Shown here in pieces: positions 15,275-26,000 of a DNA stretch of 46,280 bases. Source of the stretch: CAYGBM01 sp964348225 (lineage in GTDB: Bacteria; Patescibacteriota; Minisyncoccia; Minisyncoccales; CG1-02-41-26); the NCBI GenBank assembly GCA_964348225.1, contig CAYGBM010000031.1, positions 1 through 46,280 of the forward strand, read 5' to 3'. The notes beneath the pieces were generated by a model. The model worked only from the letters and a program-made list of their open reading frames with translations, was not told where the DNA came from and did not search any database. The position numbers were made by a program, and so were the translations under genes. Positions within the stretch are counted from its first letter, which is position 1, and every line of letters begins with the position of its first letter.

Positions 15275-15548
15275 CAATAGATTGACCAAAATCACTAATT
15301 TCCTGCCCATCACTGCCCACTAAACCTGCATCCCCTTCTTCTTCTGTAAGAATAGAGGTTTCATCAGCGGTTTCTTTAAGTAGAGCATCTACCACATCGT
15401 CAATCTCACCGGTTGCTGCTGGAGGTATAATCTCTTCCCCTTCTGGTGGTCCAACCGGCGGTTTCTCTCTTACCAGAAAAACATAGGCTAAAACAATCAC
15501 TATGATTATAATGATTATCAAAAGTACTGCTGTTTTTTTCGCTGCCAT
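15258..15548 (-). CDS. Small single-pass membrane protein
   Basis: 96 residues: an N-terminal anchor (about 7-28, mostly isoleucine and valine), a proline/glycine stretch and an acidic tail ending SIDENEL. No enzyme motif. It overlaps the start of the coiled-coil protein gene by 17 bases. Proteins of this architecture recur at 36493 and 29224 in this window. Function unknown. Confidence 0.72.
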   Translation of the reverse strand: MAAKKTAVLLIIIIIIVIVLAYVFLVREKPPVGPPEGEEIIPPAATGEIDDVVDALLKETADETSILTEEEGDAGLVGSDGQEISDFGQSIDENEL

Positions 15549-15593
15549 AAAATTGTGAATTTGATCAGTTAATTAAACAAAGAAAATCGACCT

Positions 15594-15660
15594 TTTAAAG
15601 GGTTATTGTTATTTTAACAATACACCAAAATAATTCTTTTGACAATATCAACCCTTTAAA
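15594..15660. repeat. Inverted repeat TTTAAAGGGTT upstream of the small anchored protein gene
   Basis: TTTAAAGGGTT (15594-15604) and AACCCTTTAAA (15650-15660) are exact inverted copies about 45 bases apart, extended by ATTGT/ACAAT after a 3-base offset. Between them, on the minus strand, lies a TTGTCA, 17 bases, TATTGT promoter-like pair. This could be a loop-forming operator around an internal promoter, or a cruciform. Confidence 0.55.
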
Positions 15661-15674
15661 TTTCTTTTGTAATT

Positions 15675-17573
15675 CTATTCTTTAAAGTCCTGTTTTTCAG
15701 TTTTACCCATTTTCTTTAACAAACGAAAGGCAAAAACTACAACTACTGCTATCACTATTACTAAAACCGCCCAAAGCAGATAGGGCTGTTTCTCTGTCCA
15801 GCGGTCGTCTTTCTCATCACAAGCATCGCCTAGGCCGTCTTTATCTTTATCTCCCTGACGAGGATTGTAATCAGCTGAACAATTATCCAAAGCATTAATC
15901 ACCCCGTCTTTGTCTAAATCCTCGCAAGCATCACCAATAGCGTTGTTATTTTGGTCTTTTTGGTCAGGGTTAGCAAAACTGGGACAGTTATCTCGGCTGT
16001 TAATCACGCCATCGCCATCGTCATCATCGCAAATATCTCCTATGCCGTTTCTATTGGAATCTGCCTGGTCAGGATTTTTCATAGTGGGGCAGTTATCGCA
16101 AGCATCCCCCACTTCATCGCCATCACTATCTTCTTGCTCTGGATTTGGGGCTTGAGGGCAATTATCCCGATAATTGGCAATTCCATCTTGATCATCATCC
16201 TCACAAATATCCCCAACTCCGTCATCGTTTAAATCCAGCTGGTCAGGATTCCAGCCCAAAAGGCAGTTATCGCACCCATCCCCTATATTGTCTTTGTCAG
16301 TATCTTTTTGGCTGGGATTTTTTAGATATAAGCAATTGTCTTGATAGCCTAAAATACTATCGCCATCTATGTCCTCGCAGGCATCCCCAATCCCATTGTT
16401 ATCTCTATCAGACTGGCTGCGATTTGGATAGGGCTCGCAGTTATCCAAGCTGTTAATAATGCCGTCTTTATCCTTGTCATCGCAAACCCAGCCAATGCCA
16501 TTGAGGTCTTTATCTAACTGGTCAGGGTTTTTGTGGTAAGGGCAATTATCAACAATATCCCCCACCCCATCATAGTCAGTGTCTTTTTGATTTCGGTTAG
16601 CATCCTGAGGGGCATTGTCGCAAACGTCCCCCACAGTGTCACCATCGCTGTCTTTCTGGTCAGGATTGTAAATCAACAAACAGTTGTCTTGGTTATTCAA
16701 AATGCCGTCTTTATCATAATCATTACTGGCTTGAGGGTTTCGCACTTCAGAGCCTAAGGAAGCAGTAAGAGTGGTTATGTCAGAATAAAGAGCTGACAAA
16801 TCATACTCGAGCATTGAAACACCATTGTTGCCATAATAAAGGCGGTAATTGGTAGCTGGATTAGCTAGAAACAATATTTTTGCTTCACTTGCTGCTTGAA
16901 TCTCAAGCTCGTGAATTTTTAAACCTCCTTGATGCCAAAAAGTAAATTTTAAATAACGGAAAAAACTTTCTGGATAAACAACTTGACGTTCAGCAGAATA
17001 AGCTAGTTTTGTTTTATGTTTAATAAGCTGCCAACTAGCTGTATCATTGCTGCCTTCAATTTTAATTTCTTGCCAGGTGTTGTTGGGATCGCTTGAAAAA
17101 ATTACCACCTTATTAGTTAAAAACTCTTCTTGCAAGTCAATTACAAAGAAAGTAGAGACGCTGTCTTTTTGAAAATCGTTTTGAAAAAAAGTTGCTTGAT
17201 CGCCATCAAGCATATTAAAAGGACCAAAGCTTTGGTTGCGAAATGACGGCCGAACTGAAGAAACATCAATAATATCTGCTCCATGGGCTACTTCGTAGCT
17301 CTCGCTCATAATTATTTTAAAAGGCTGTTCCTGTTCCCCAGTAACTACCCTTAAATCAGCTAAATCATATCTAGAATGAGCTAAAACCTCCTCATCTAAG
17401 TTCACCCAAATAGGATTTAGCGCCTTGGTAAAATTACTGAACTGGTCAGGAAAAACAATCTCTTTGTAAAAAGCCCAGTCTGTGAGATTAAAATCAGCAA
17501 GAACAAAACAACAGAAAATAAATAAACCAGAAATAATTAAAAGAGATAGAGTTTTTTTAAAATGTTTAATCAT
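15675..17573 (-). CDS. Thrombospondin type 3 repeat surface protein
   Basis: 632 residues: signal peptide, a galactose-binding/F5-8C-like beta domain (about 100-230, including TFFVIDLQEEFLTNKVVIF and FFRYLKFTFW), ten calcium-binding TSP3 units (about 285-590, D-x-D-x-DG...DNCPxxxNPDQ), one C-terminal membrane segment and a short cytoplasmic tail. The ATG at 17573 opens straight into the signal peptide; a GTG five codons earlier is possible. Probably a stiff calcium-dependent stalk presenting a binding domain. Member of the surface run between DUF2339 and the small anchored protein. Confidence 0.85.
   Translation of the reverse strand: MIKHFKKTLSLLIISGLFIFCCFVLADFNLTDWAFYKEIVFPDQFSNFTKALNPIWVNLDEEVLAHSRYDLADLRVVTGEQEQPFKIIMSESYEVAHGADIIDVSSVRPSFRNQSFGPFNMLDGDQATFFQNDFQKDSVSTFFVIDLQEEFLTNKVVIFSSDPNNTWQEIKIEGSNDTASWQLIKHKTKLAYSAERQVVYPESFFRYLKFTFWHQGGLKIHELEIQAASEAKILFLANPATNYRLYYGNNGVSMLEYDLSALYSDITTLTASLGSEVRNPQASNDYDKDGILNNQDNCLLIYNPDQKDSDGDTVGDVCDNAPQDANRNQKDTDYDGVGDIVDNCPYHKNPDQLDKDLNGIGWVCDDKDKDGIINSLDNCEPYPNRSQSDRDNNGIGDACEDIDGDSILGYQDNCLYLKNPSQKDTDKDNIGDGCDNCLLGWNPDQLDLNDDGVGDICEDDDQDGIANYRDNCPQAPNPEQEDSDGDEVGDACDNCPTMKNPDQADSNRNGIGDICDDDDGDGVINSRDNCPSFANPDQKDQNNNAIGDACEDLDKDGVINALDNCSADYNPRQGDKDKDGLGDACDEKDDRWTEKQPYLLWAVLVIVIAVVVVFAFRLLKKMGKTEKQDFKE
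15801..16721 (-). repeat. Array of ten thrombospondin type 3 coding repeats
   Basis: Repeated units of about 36 and 23 codons built on DNCxxxxNPDQxDxDxDGxGDxCD. Several units are similar at DNA level too, so the array can expand or contract. Most Ca-binding aspartates are intact; the second unit has DNAPQD in place of DNC. Confidence 0.8.
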
Positions 17574-17624
17574 AGTTTTTGCCGCCACGGTAAGAGCGGT
17601 TAATTAATTTTACGTTCCAGGCGC

Positions 17625-19493
17625 CTAGACAAACTCATGGATTTTATCTCTGTATTTATTGTAAAGAAACCCAGCTACCAAAAGAATAACCCCCAAGATA
17701 ATAAAGGAAAGAATACGAGGGAAACCCTTTAAGTAAGAAAGGTCAACGAAGAAAACCTTAAAGATGGTAACTCCAAACAGAATTAAAGCGAGCAAACGAA
17801 TGGGTTTATACCTCTTAATAATGCCTACTATCATTAAAATAATTGAATAAAGCGCCCAGGCAGCAGAAAGAAAGGCATTTCTTTGATATTGCAAGGCTTT
17901 CTTCTTGGAACTGACGTCTGAAAGCACGGTTCTGGCTTGATATAATTCTTTTATTTTCAGTCCAAAATAATTTATGATTTCCAAGCTTATTAAATAAACC
18001 AGCAAAATATTAGCTATTAAGACAGCTGCCACAGAAACCTTTCTTTCTTTATCAGAGATTCTTTCTCTGTAATGAGAATAGATCTTAGCCGTTATGAACA
18101 AACTTGCAATATAAATTAGGAAAACGAGCATTCTTTTATTTAAAAGAGGGGTGAAGTCTTTTGAAGAAATCATTGCGTCAACAAAAGCTACCTTGCCCAG
18201 GGTTAAAGCAAACACAGCCCATGCCAAAATCCTTGCAAAATAACCTTGCTTGTAATAGCGTTGCAACCTGAACCCAATTAGCATTAACCCGAGCGCTTCT
18301 ATAGTCCAAAGAATACTAATCCAGTAGCCTTTAAATTCAACAGCAATGCCTAAGGTAAGAAAGGCTACACAGACCGTTAAAAGAACTGAAGCCAAGAATT
18401 TGTCTTCTGAATTGCGAATAAAAGCAAGATAAGCCAAAAGTAAGTAAAAACCAGCTAGACAGAAGGTAAACAAGCCTAGCAAATTGCCATAGTCAGCCCT
18501 CAGCAGATAGTAGCTAAAGCCATAATAATAAGCAGCATTGAACACGATAAGGAAAACATCTTCCCGCCGACTAGCCAAGCGATAGATAATATTGTAAAGA
18601 AAAGCAACAAAAGCAAATATTAGAAAATAAAGAGTTAAAAAACCAATAGAAACAGTGATTGATTCCCCTTTGTAAAATTGGCTATAGGTTACTGCATAAG
18701 TTATGACAGTCGCTATAAAAGCTGCAAAGTTCAAAGCCCTCCATTTCTTGAAGAAGGCCAAACCAAGAATCCCTAAATTCAAAACAGCTATGTAGCCCAA
18801 AAGAGGTAATCTATTTACTTCTTGATAGCCAATCAAAAACGGCGTTGCAAAGCCACCAATAATGCTGTAAAAAGCCACTAACCGTGAGTTGTGCCTCACA
18901 GCAAAGAATCCAGCAATAGCAGTAACAACAATCATTGCTGCAAACGTTGGCAAGGACCCGATTAACTGATAGAAATTTCTGCCAGCATACAATGAAAAGT
19001 AAAGCAAAGCTAAGCCGCCCCCTGTGAAAACCCGCGAGTAGCCGTGGTATTTCTTGTGCTCAAAAAACTCGCCAACCCCCAAAAGCAAAACTCCTCCCAA
19101 AAGCCCAAGGATAATTCTTCCAGTAGGTCCTATCCACTGGTGGTCAAAGGCATACTTTAAGAAAAACCCTGCCCCAACAACCAAAGCCAGCATGCCGATC
19201 CTCGGCAGCCATTTTCCAATGGTTTTTTCAATGTCTCTCGGCTTTTTCTCTGAAGGACGGATAATCTTCCCTTTCACCTCTGGCTTCTCTCTTTCTATAG
19301 CAAGCTCTTCCAAAGACAAAGGCCTGGCAACCTCTTCTTTGGCTTCCTTATAAGGAAGTTCCTTGTAAGGAATCGGTTCTGGGGGTTGGGGAGCTTTTTC
19401 TTCCAAGCTTTGCACGCGCTCTCTTAAGCCTTGTATTTCCTTTCTTAAAAATTCTATCTTATTCAAAATTTCTTCCTCTTTGTTTAAAGCCAT
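17625..19493 (-). CDS. DUF2339 polytopic membrane protein
   Basis: 622 residues. N-terminal coiled coil (about 1-35), a charged proline-containing linker, then around 16-18 membrane helices (starting IGMLALVVGAGFFLKYAFDH). The opening WLPRIGMLALVVGAGFFLKYA and IGPTGRIILGLLGG stretches are typical of DUF2339 (PF10101). The function is unknown; cell-envelope roles are suspected. Between two other envelope genes in one minus-strand run. Confidence 0.85.
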   Translation of the reverse strand: MALNKEEEILNKIEFLRKEIQGLRERVQSLEEKAPQPPEPIPYKELPYKEAKEEVARPLSLEELAIEREKPEVKGKIIRPSEKKPRDIEKTIGKWLPRIGMLALVVGAGFFLKYAFDHQWIGPTGRIILGLLGGVLLLGVGEFFEHKKYHGYSRVFTGGGLALLYFSLYAGRNFYQLIGSLPTFAAMIVVTAIAGFFAVRHNSRLVAFYSIIGGFATPFLIGYQEVNRLPLLGYIAVLNLGILGLAFFKKWRALNFAAFIATVITYAVTYSQFYKGESITVSIGFLTLYFLIFAFVAFLYNIIYRLASRREDVFLIVFNAAYYYGFSYYLLRADYGNLLGLFTFCLAGFYLLLAYLAFIRNSEDKFLASVLLTVCVAFLTLGIAVEFKGYWISILWTIEALGLMLIGFRLQRYYKQGYFARILAWAVFALTLGKVAFVDAMISSKDFTPLLNKRMLVFLIYIASLFITAKIYSHYRERISDKERKVSVAAVLIANILLVYLISLEIINYFGLKIKELYQARTVLSDVSSKKKALQYQRNAFLSAAWALYSIILMIVGIIKRYKPIRLLALILFGVTIFKVFFVDLSYLKGFPRILSFIILGVILLVAGFLYNKYRDKIHEFV

Positions 19494-19515
19494 AATTATT
19501 TAATTTTAGCAAAAA

Positions 19516-20028
19516 TTAAAATAAGAAAGCAATGAGAAACCCATAAAAGAAATTGATTATTAACCCGCAAATTATACCAAGCCCAATATATTTTCTTTTG
19601 ATTAAAAAATAGATAATTAAGGCCAGAAAAATAAAAACCCGAACAAGCATATAGCTACTGTACCTAAAAAAACCAAAGGCCTTCACTAGGGCTAAAACTC
19701 CAAACCCTATTATATAAGTTAAGGCAATGGCCAAGACAATGCCAGCTGCCAAATCAATAAGCCTTTCTTTTGCTGTACTATAACGTTTTTTGTGCCAAAA
19801 ATCCCAAAACCACTCAGAAAGAGGAGGGGGCGCTACAGCCCCTTCCCTTGCCAACCCTTTTCCAATTGTCTCTGATTCCGGTATTGCTTTTTCTTTATAA
19901 ACCAAACGAGCTGCTTCTTCAATCTGCAAAACAGGGTAGCCAGCCTTTTGGAGTTTTTTTCTCAAAACTCCAAAAGAAAACCTATCCTTGTTTTTTTGTA
20001 AATAATCAACAATATATTGATTTGCCAT
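19516..20028 (-). CDS. Membrane protein with a small N-terminal helical domain
   Basis: 170 residues: about 45 residues resembling a winged-helix-like tether (YIVDYLQKNKDRFSFGVLRK, where a G-Y-P turn follows), then three or four membrane helices. The N-terminal module recurs in small CPR membrane proteins. It starts 5 bases after the alpha-2-macroglobulin stop, so the two are cotranscribed. Function unknown. Confidence 0.7.
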   Translation of the reverse strand: MANQYIVDYLQKNKDRFSFGVLRKKLQKAGYPVLQIEEAARLVYKEKAIPESETIGKGLAREGAVAPPPLSEWFWDFWHKKRYSTAKERLIDLAAGIVLAIALTYIIGFGVLALVKAFGFFRYSSYMLVRVFIFLALIIYFLIKRKYIGLGIICGLIINFFYGFLIAFLF

Positions 20029-20033
20029 AAATT

Positions 20034-23000
20034 TTACTCCACCTCAAAGAATCTGCCATCTGTCCTGCCAAAGTTTTCAGGGAAGTACATTTCAGATACA
20101 ACTGCTGGCAGATGAGTAAACCTGCCCTTGGTTAAAACTCTGACATAGTAATCAAACTCATAAACGCCAGGGCTTACCCTTTCATTGTATAAAAATACCC
20201 GGTCATCTCTTATCTCTTTAAAGCTTGGCCAAAACTCCCTTCCTTCAAGTTCTCTTTCTTGCAGCCTTAAAGATTTCTCTTCAGTGGCTAAATCCAGGTT
20301 GACAATTTCAAAGCCAGAAGGAATATAATCTTCAATAATAACAAAGTTGCGATGAGCTGGCACAGTTATTTGCAGGTTCACTCTTAATACCTCACCTACC
20401 TTAGCTTTTAAGATAGGGGTTTTGTTTTCTTTGTCTTCCAGCTTATAAATATTTCTTTGGATGCTGAAGCCCTCGTCTCTTGGTGGAATCTGGTCAGCTG
20501 GCAGATAGTATCTCAAGGCAATATCATAGTAAAGGCTGTTGGGCAATTCGTTGCGGTTGGTTTTTTGGAACTTTATGGTATTGTTTTTGTTGAAGTTTAA
20601 AGCGTTCAAAGAAATTTCTTTCTGGAATTGGTCTAGAATTGTTTGGGGGTTAAAATCAAAACTGCCTTCAAGCTTGTCTTCAACAAAAACCTCAAGTTCA
20701 AACTCTGATTCAGTTTCTCTTTTCCATTGCAAAAAGTCAGTGAAGGCATCAACAACGGACAGGGTGCTGTTGGTTGAACCCCAAGCGCCGTCCTTGAAGC
20801 GACTTCTCAACAGCCACCTGATAGACTTATCTATAATGGGGTTATCGCTTTTCTGGGCGGTTAAGGCTTTAACATACAAGGCAGTGTTTTTAATCGGTGT
20901 TTCATAATACCACCAAAAGAAATTCTTATTGGATTCAAGGAAAGCGCCCCTTGAATCAATATCGATCCGGTTTTCCAAAACTGTCATCACCTTGTCCTTT
21001 AAAGCAGGGGTAAAGTCTTCTGCAAGCAAAATCGCCAGATAAGCCAGGGTGCTGTTGCTGATTTGCTCTTGTAAAAACAAATCATTGTTGACAACCCCTA
21101 TGACTTTCTGCTTTAAAACAGAGTTGTTCTTGTAGCTTGGCAGCCTCAACAAGGTGTAAGCTGTCAGGATTATATTATTGTTATCATCGTAGATGGAGGA
21201 ATAACTGGTTATCCTCTTATACAAGAAATCAGCCGCTCTTTTTAGGCTGTTTTCATTGATCTCAAAACCAGCCAAAGAAAGGTTGTAAAGGGTATCCACC
21301 ACGTGCAGTGTCAAATGGAAACTAGAACGCCCTCCAGCCCAATAAGCAAAGCCGCCATCCCCCTGCTGATTGTTATAAAGCTCAGCTAGCCCGATTTCAA
21401 CGAGCTCCTCAATAGTATATTCTCTGTTTTGATACTTGACTTTCTTCAACTTGAACTTGTCACTCAAATTGGGCACATTCAAGCCTCTCTGAACAATAGC
21501 AATAGCATCCAACCTGCTGGCGATTTGCTCAGAGCACCCATAGGGATACCCCACCAGATAATTCAAAGCATCGGTAAGAAAAACAGCCAAGGTGGCACTG
21601 CTCTTGATAGAAAGCCCGCCCCTGTCTTTAATTATGTTTCCTGGCAAATAAACATATTCTTTGCTGATTTCTGATGTGGTGTAGTTGGCAGTGGCTGCAA
21701 CCTCATAGGTGTTGTTTCTGGTGATGCTGATAGACTGCTCAACTGTGTCTTCTAATTCTTTACTTTTAGCTGACAAGATAAATTGGTGCTCGCCCTCTTC
21801 AAACCCAGCTGGAGCTGAAACCTCAAAGTAAACGGTTTCGGTCTCACCTGACGCTATTGTTAATTTCTTCTCCCTTTCTTCTTCTCTGAGAACCAAGCTT
21901 GCGCTGTCAAATGTTACCTCAAGTTTCTGCTTGCTTTTAGACTGGTTAAATATCTTCCCTCCAATGTAAAAGACATCCCCTGGCACTACAAAACGGGGCT
22001 TTAAAGGAACAAGCATTAATTCCTTTCTGGTTAAAAAGTCTCCGTAATCAACCCCTAATTTCGTATCTTTTGTAACCCCTAAAGCTTCGGTCTGCCAAGT
22101 AGTAAGATTGTCAGGCAAAGTAAAGGTTAAGCGAGCTCTGCCTTGAGAATCGGTTCTCACAACCGCCTGCCAAAAAGCAGTTTCCCGGAACTCGCCTCTT
22201 TTCTTGCGAGCTAAAGCCTCATCGGCTTCTGGCGCGGCAAGACCCCCGCCCCCTTTGGTTTTTGGAATTTCAAACTCCTCAAGAATATTTTTAATGTTGC
22301 TTGCAGTAGATATAGTTAAAGGAAAACCGCCATAGAAAAAAACCAAAGGATTCTTCTTAGGATTGCCTTTCAAAGCTAAAACGCTTAAATCAACCACTGC
22401 TATTGAGAACTCAGCTGCAACAGGCGTGCCTTTCCAGTCTTTTGCTGTGATGTCTAAACTTACCTTCTCTCCTGGCAAATAATGAGTTTTGTTGGATTTT
22501 ATATCAACATCAATTTCTCTCCTTTGGGTGTTAACATTAAATCTCACATTTCCAAACTTAACCTCAGGGAGGGAGGACTGCAAAAGCACAGAAACATAAA
22601 CATTAGGCAGGTATTCTTCTTCAATCCTAAACTGGTAATTGAAAAGGTTGCCTTCAATTTCTTTAATTTCATACTCAAAAATCTCTCCTCTCTCAACAGC
22701 AATTAAGGCTTTGGCTTTTTGATAGGGCGATTTAACTATGATGCTTGCCATATCTCCTATGTTTAAATCAGTTTTTTCAGCCTCAATCTCTAAAGAAGTA
22801 TCTTTGGTTGGCTTAACAGTCACAGCGCCCTTGCCGTAAACGTGAATATTGTAAAGCGACCAAACCAAGTTCCCTCTGCCATCAATTGCTTGAGCCTCAA
22901 CCTCATAGCTGCCCTCTTTGATGAGCTGTATCTCTTGGGTAAAGTTCCCTTCTCTGTCTGTGTCAAACTTGAATTCTTTAACCAAATCCCTTTTCTTCTC

Positions 23001-26000
23001 CCAAATATATTGATAACCACCATCCGAACTCAATCTCCTGCTGTAAATCCAGTCAACCTCATAAATGCTTAAGGTAATATCTCTTACCCTGATATTCTCT
23101 CCCTGGGTATCAACCGACTTCACATACATATTGGTTTTCTCGTTCTTTGCCAGAAATGATTTATCAGATCTTAAGCCTAAATAGAATTCACCAGCATGAA
23201 CAATAAAAGACTTTTGAGAAGAAACGCTTCTGCCCTGCTGGTTTTGAACAGTAACATCAACCACAATAATCTTGCTTTTCCTTTCTTCTTTTTCTCCGAA
23301 CAACTCTTCGAAATCAAGAACCTGCGAGATAACAGCCTTACCCTGCTCATCAAGCTCGGTTTTGCCTCTTAAGATAAACTTCTCACCATAGCGATAAGGC
23401 GACCAATAAGACCAGCCACCACCAAACCTAAAGTAGCCGTCAGAATACCTGTCAAAGTAATAGTTTTGCGAGCTTATGGTATAACTAACCTCTCCTCCCT
23501 CAAGAGGCACCCCGAAATAATAATTTGCTTCAACATCTATTTGGACTTTATCTTTGGAAATGTATTCTTCTTTGTCGCTTCTCAGCTGTACTTCAAAGGA
23601 TGAGGGTACATATTCTTGAACATCAAAATAAACGCAGGTATATCTTTCAGTGCAGGCTCGGTACATACCCAAAGGAGCATCCCTGCTTAAAACAATCTTG
23701 GCATTAAACGTGCCAAATTCATTAACAGCTAACTTCTCGCTAAAAATCTCCTCATATTTGCTGTTGCGAACCGTTAAGCTTATAGGCTCTCTTTGAATCT
23801 CATAGTTGCCATCATAGCCTATCCTTTGAATTCCTTTAATGAATACCTCTTGGGTAGGGCGGTAAATAGGCTTGTCCGTGTAAATATAGAATTTCTCAGC
23901 AGAATAAGCTGAAGAGCCATAACCTACCTTGCTTTCTCTGTCATAGACAATAGTGCTGTCGTTTCCTTTTCTAATGATTGCTGCTCGCAAATCGTAAATT
24001 ACCTCTGTTAGAGCAATTCCCTGAGTATTAGTCTGATAAGAACCAGCTAAGATAAACCGATATGGCTTAAAGTCTTGTTTTTGGTAAATGTCAACTTGAG
24101 CTCCAGCAACCGACTCCAAATCAGGAATGTTAACCACCCAGTAAAGATTGTTTAATTGCTTTAACTGCTCTGGTGTTAATCGACTACCTGAGTAAGAGTA
24201 AGTTGTAGCTTCAACTTGTTTTTCAGCAACCGCCAAGTTGGTTATGGTTAAATAGCTTCTTTCAAAAACCTGCCTATAAATTTTTACCCCTTTCTTCCAA
24301 TAGTATGTTTGATAATCAGGATGATAAAAGGTTAAAACATAGTGGCCAATGGGGTCTTCAAAATATTCGCTCACATCAACCTTGAAATAGTTCTTGAGCC
24401 AATAGAGCTTAGGCAGAGAGATTCTATCATAGATTCTTTCCTGGCATTCAGTGATACTGGCAATTCCCTCGTAATAACCTGGCCCATCTTCAAGATATTG
24501 CAAAAAGTCTTCAGGAGCTAGCTTGCAAATTTCCATATTAACATAATCCATATTTCTTACAGCATACGTTAACTTGGTTCTCTGGGGAGTGGTAACATTA
24601 TAAGGCGCTTGAAAGTGGTAAAAGGTGAAATACTGCCCGGGCATGGGGCCGGTGGTGAAGCTCAAAGAATAGTCAAGCTTTTGAGAAAAAGCATCTTCTA
24701 AATTAAGGTCTATAGAATAAGTGGCAACAGGCATTAAGCCATAGCTGATTCTGGTTCGAAACTCACCAACCCGGCAATCGCACCTTCCATAACAAGTATG
24801 CACCCTCCAGGCATTTGACCAGGAATTGAGTTCGTGAGCCAAATTGGCTTTGAAATAATCCTTCATCTCCTCATCAGCTGGAGCTGAAATAGGAGAATTA
24901 CTGCAAATGATAAGCTCGGTTAAGCTGGCTGATGTAGAGCCGTTTTCTGGCACGGTTCTTAAAACCTTAAATTCGGGATAAGAAGTTATATACCTTGTAA
25001 TCACTTCTTGGTTTATCTGCAGACCCTCCATATTAACCAGCTTGCTGAAATTAATAGGCAGCCTCTCTGACTTGCCGATTTCTCTTTCTTTAAAAGTTAT
25101 ATAGATTTTTGCTTTGTCTGTAATTTTTTCGCATTCAACACCATAGTAATAGTTTTCTTCTTCATATTTGCATTTTTCTCCATAGCCTATTTCTTTTATT
25201 TTCGGATTGCGGATTATGCTGGTTGATAAATTAATCTCTTCGTAAAAAGTAACCCAGAGCTTTCCTTGGGGGTCAAAAAAATCAGGCTCAGCATGCCTTG
25301 TTCTTTCAGATTCAGCTGAAATGCTTTTAATAATTCCTGCAACATTAATATACGAAGTTCTTGCCTCACTTAAAATAATATCGCCCTCTGCTGGGTGAGC
25401 CCTTCTAATCTGCAAAGAATAATTATTCTCAAAATCCCAAAGTCTTTCCCTGCCAAACCTGTCTGCTTTGTTGTAAATTTGAATAATTGACTTGTTAAGA
25501 GTTTCTTCTTCTTTATCCACAACCTCTTTCTCTTCTGACCTGCTTATCTGAGCAAGAAACTTGCTAAAATCAAACCCAGCAAATATCCCTCCCCTTGATT
25601 TTTTCCCTTTCCCTGAAGCACTGCTCTTGCTAGTGTCAGGTTTTTTTGCGTATTCTGCAATAAAGGGTATTTCCTGCCCATTTGTTCTATCTATCAATAC
25701 TATATCATTCTTGGTTCTTTCCAAATCAACAGGCTGGTTAAAATAAATAGAAATCGGCTGATTATAGCCAATCTTTCCTTTTGTCAAATTAATGTATCTT
25801 AATTTTCTTGTAATAAACTTTATTTCTGCCCCCTCAACTTCTAAGTTATCCATTGAAACCATACCCGGGTTTATCTTCACTGTGTAGTTTGATGACCTCT
25901 GCAGCCTTTGTTCTGGAATAAACTGAAGGTTTCTGGTTGAAATCCATTTGAACCTGCCTTCAGTGGCTGGTGTAACAACAACAGGTATATCTTTTGCCTC

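Noticed and set aside
15801..16721. Repeats in the thrombospondin gene as a DNA array
   Set aside because: They are coding TSP3 units of about 36 and 23 codons; no cas genes or leader are present.
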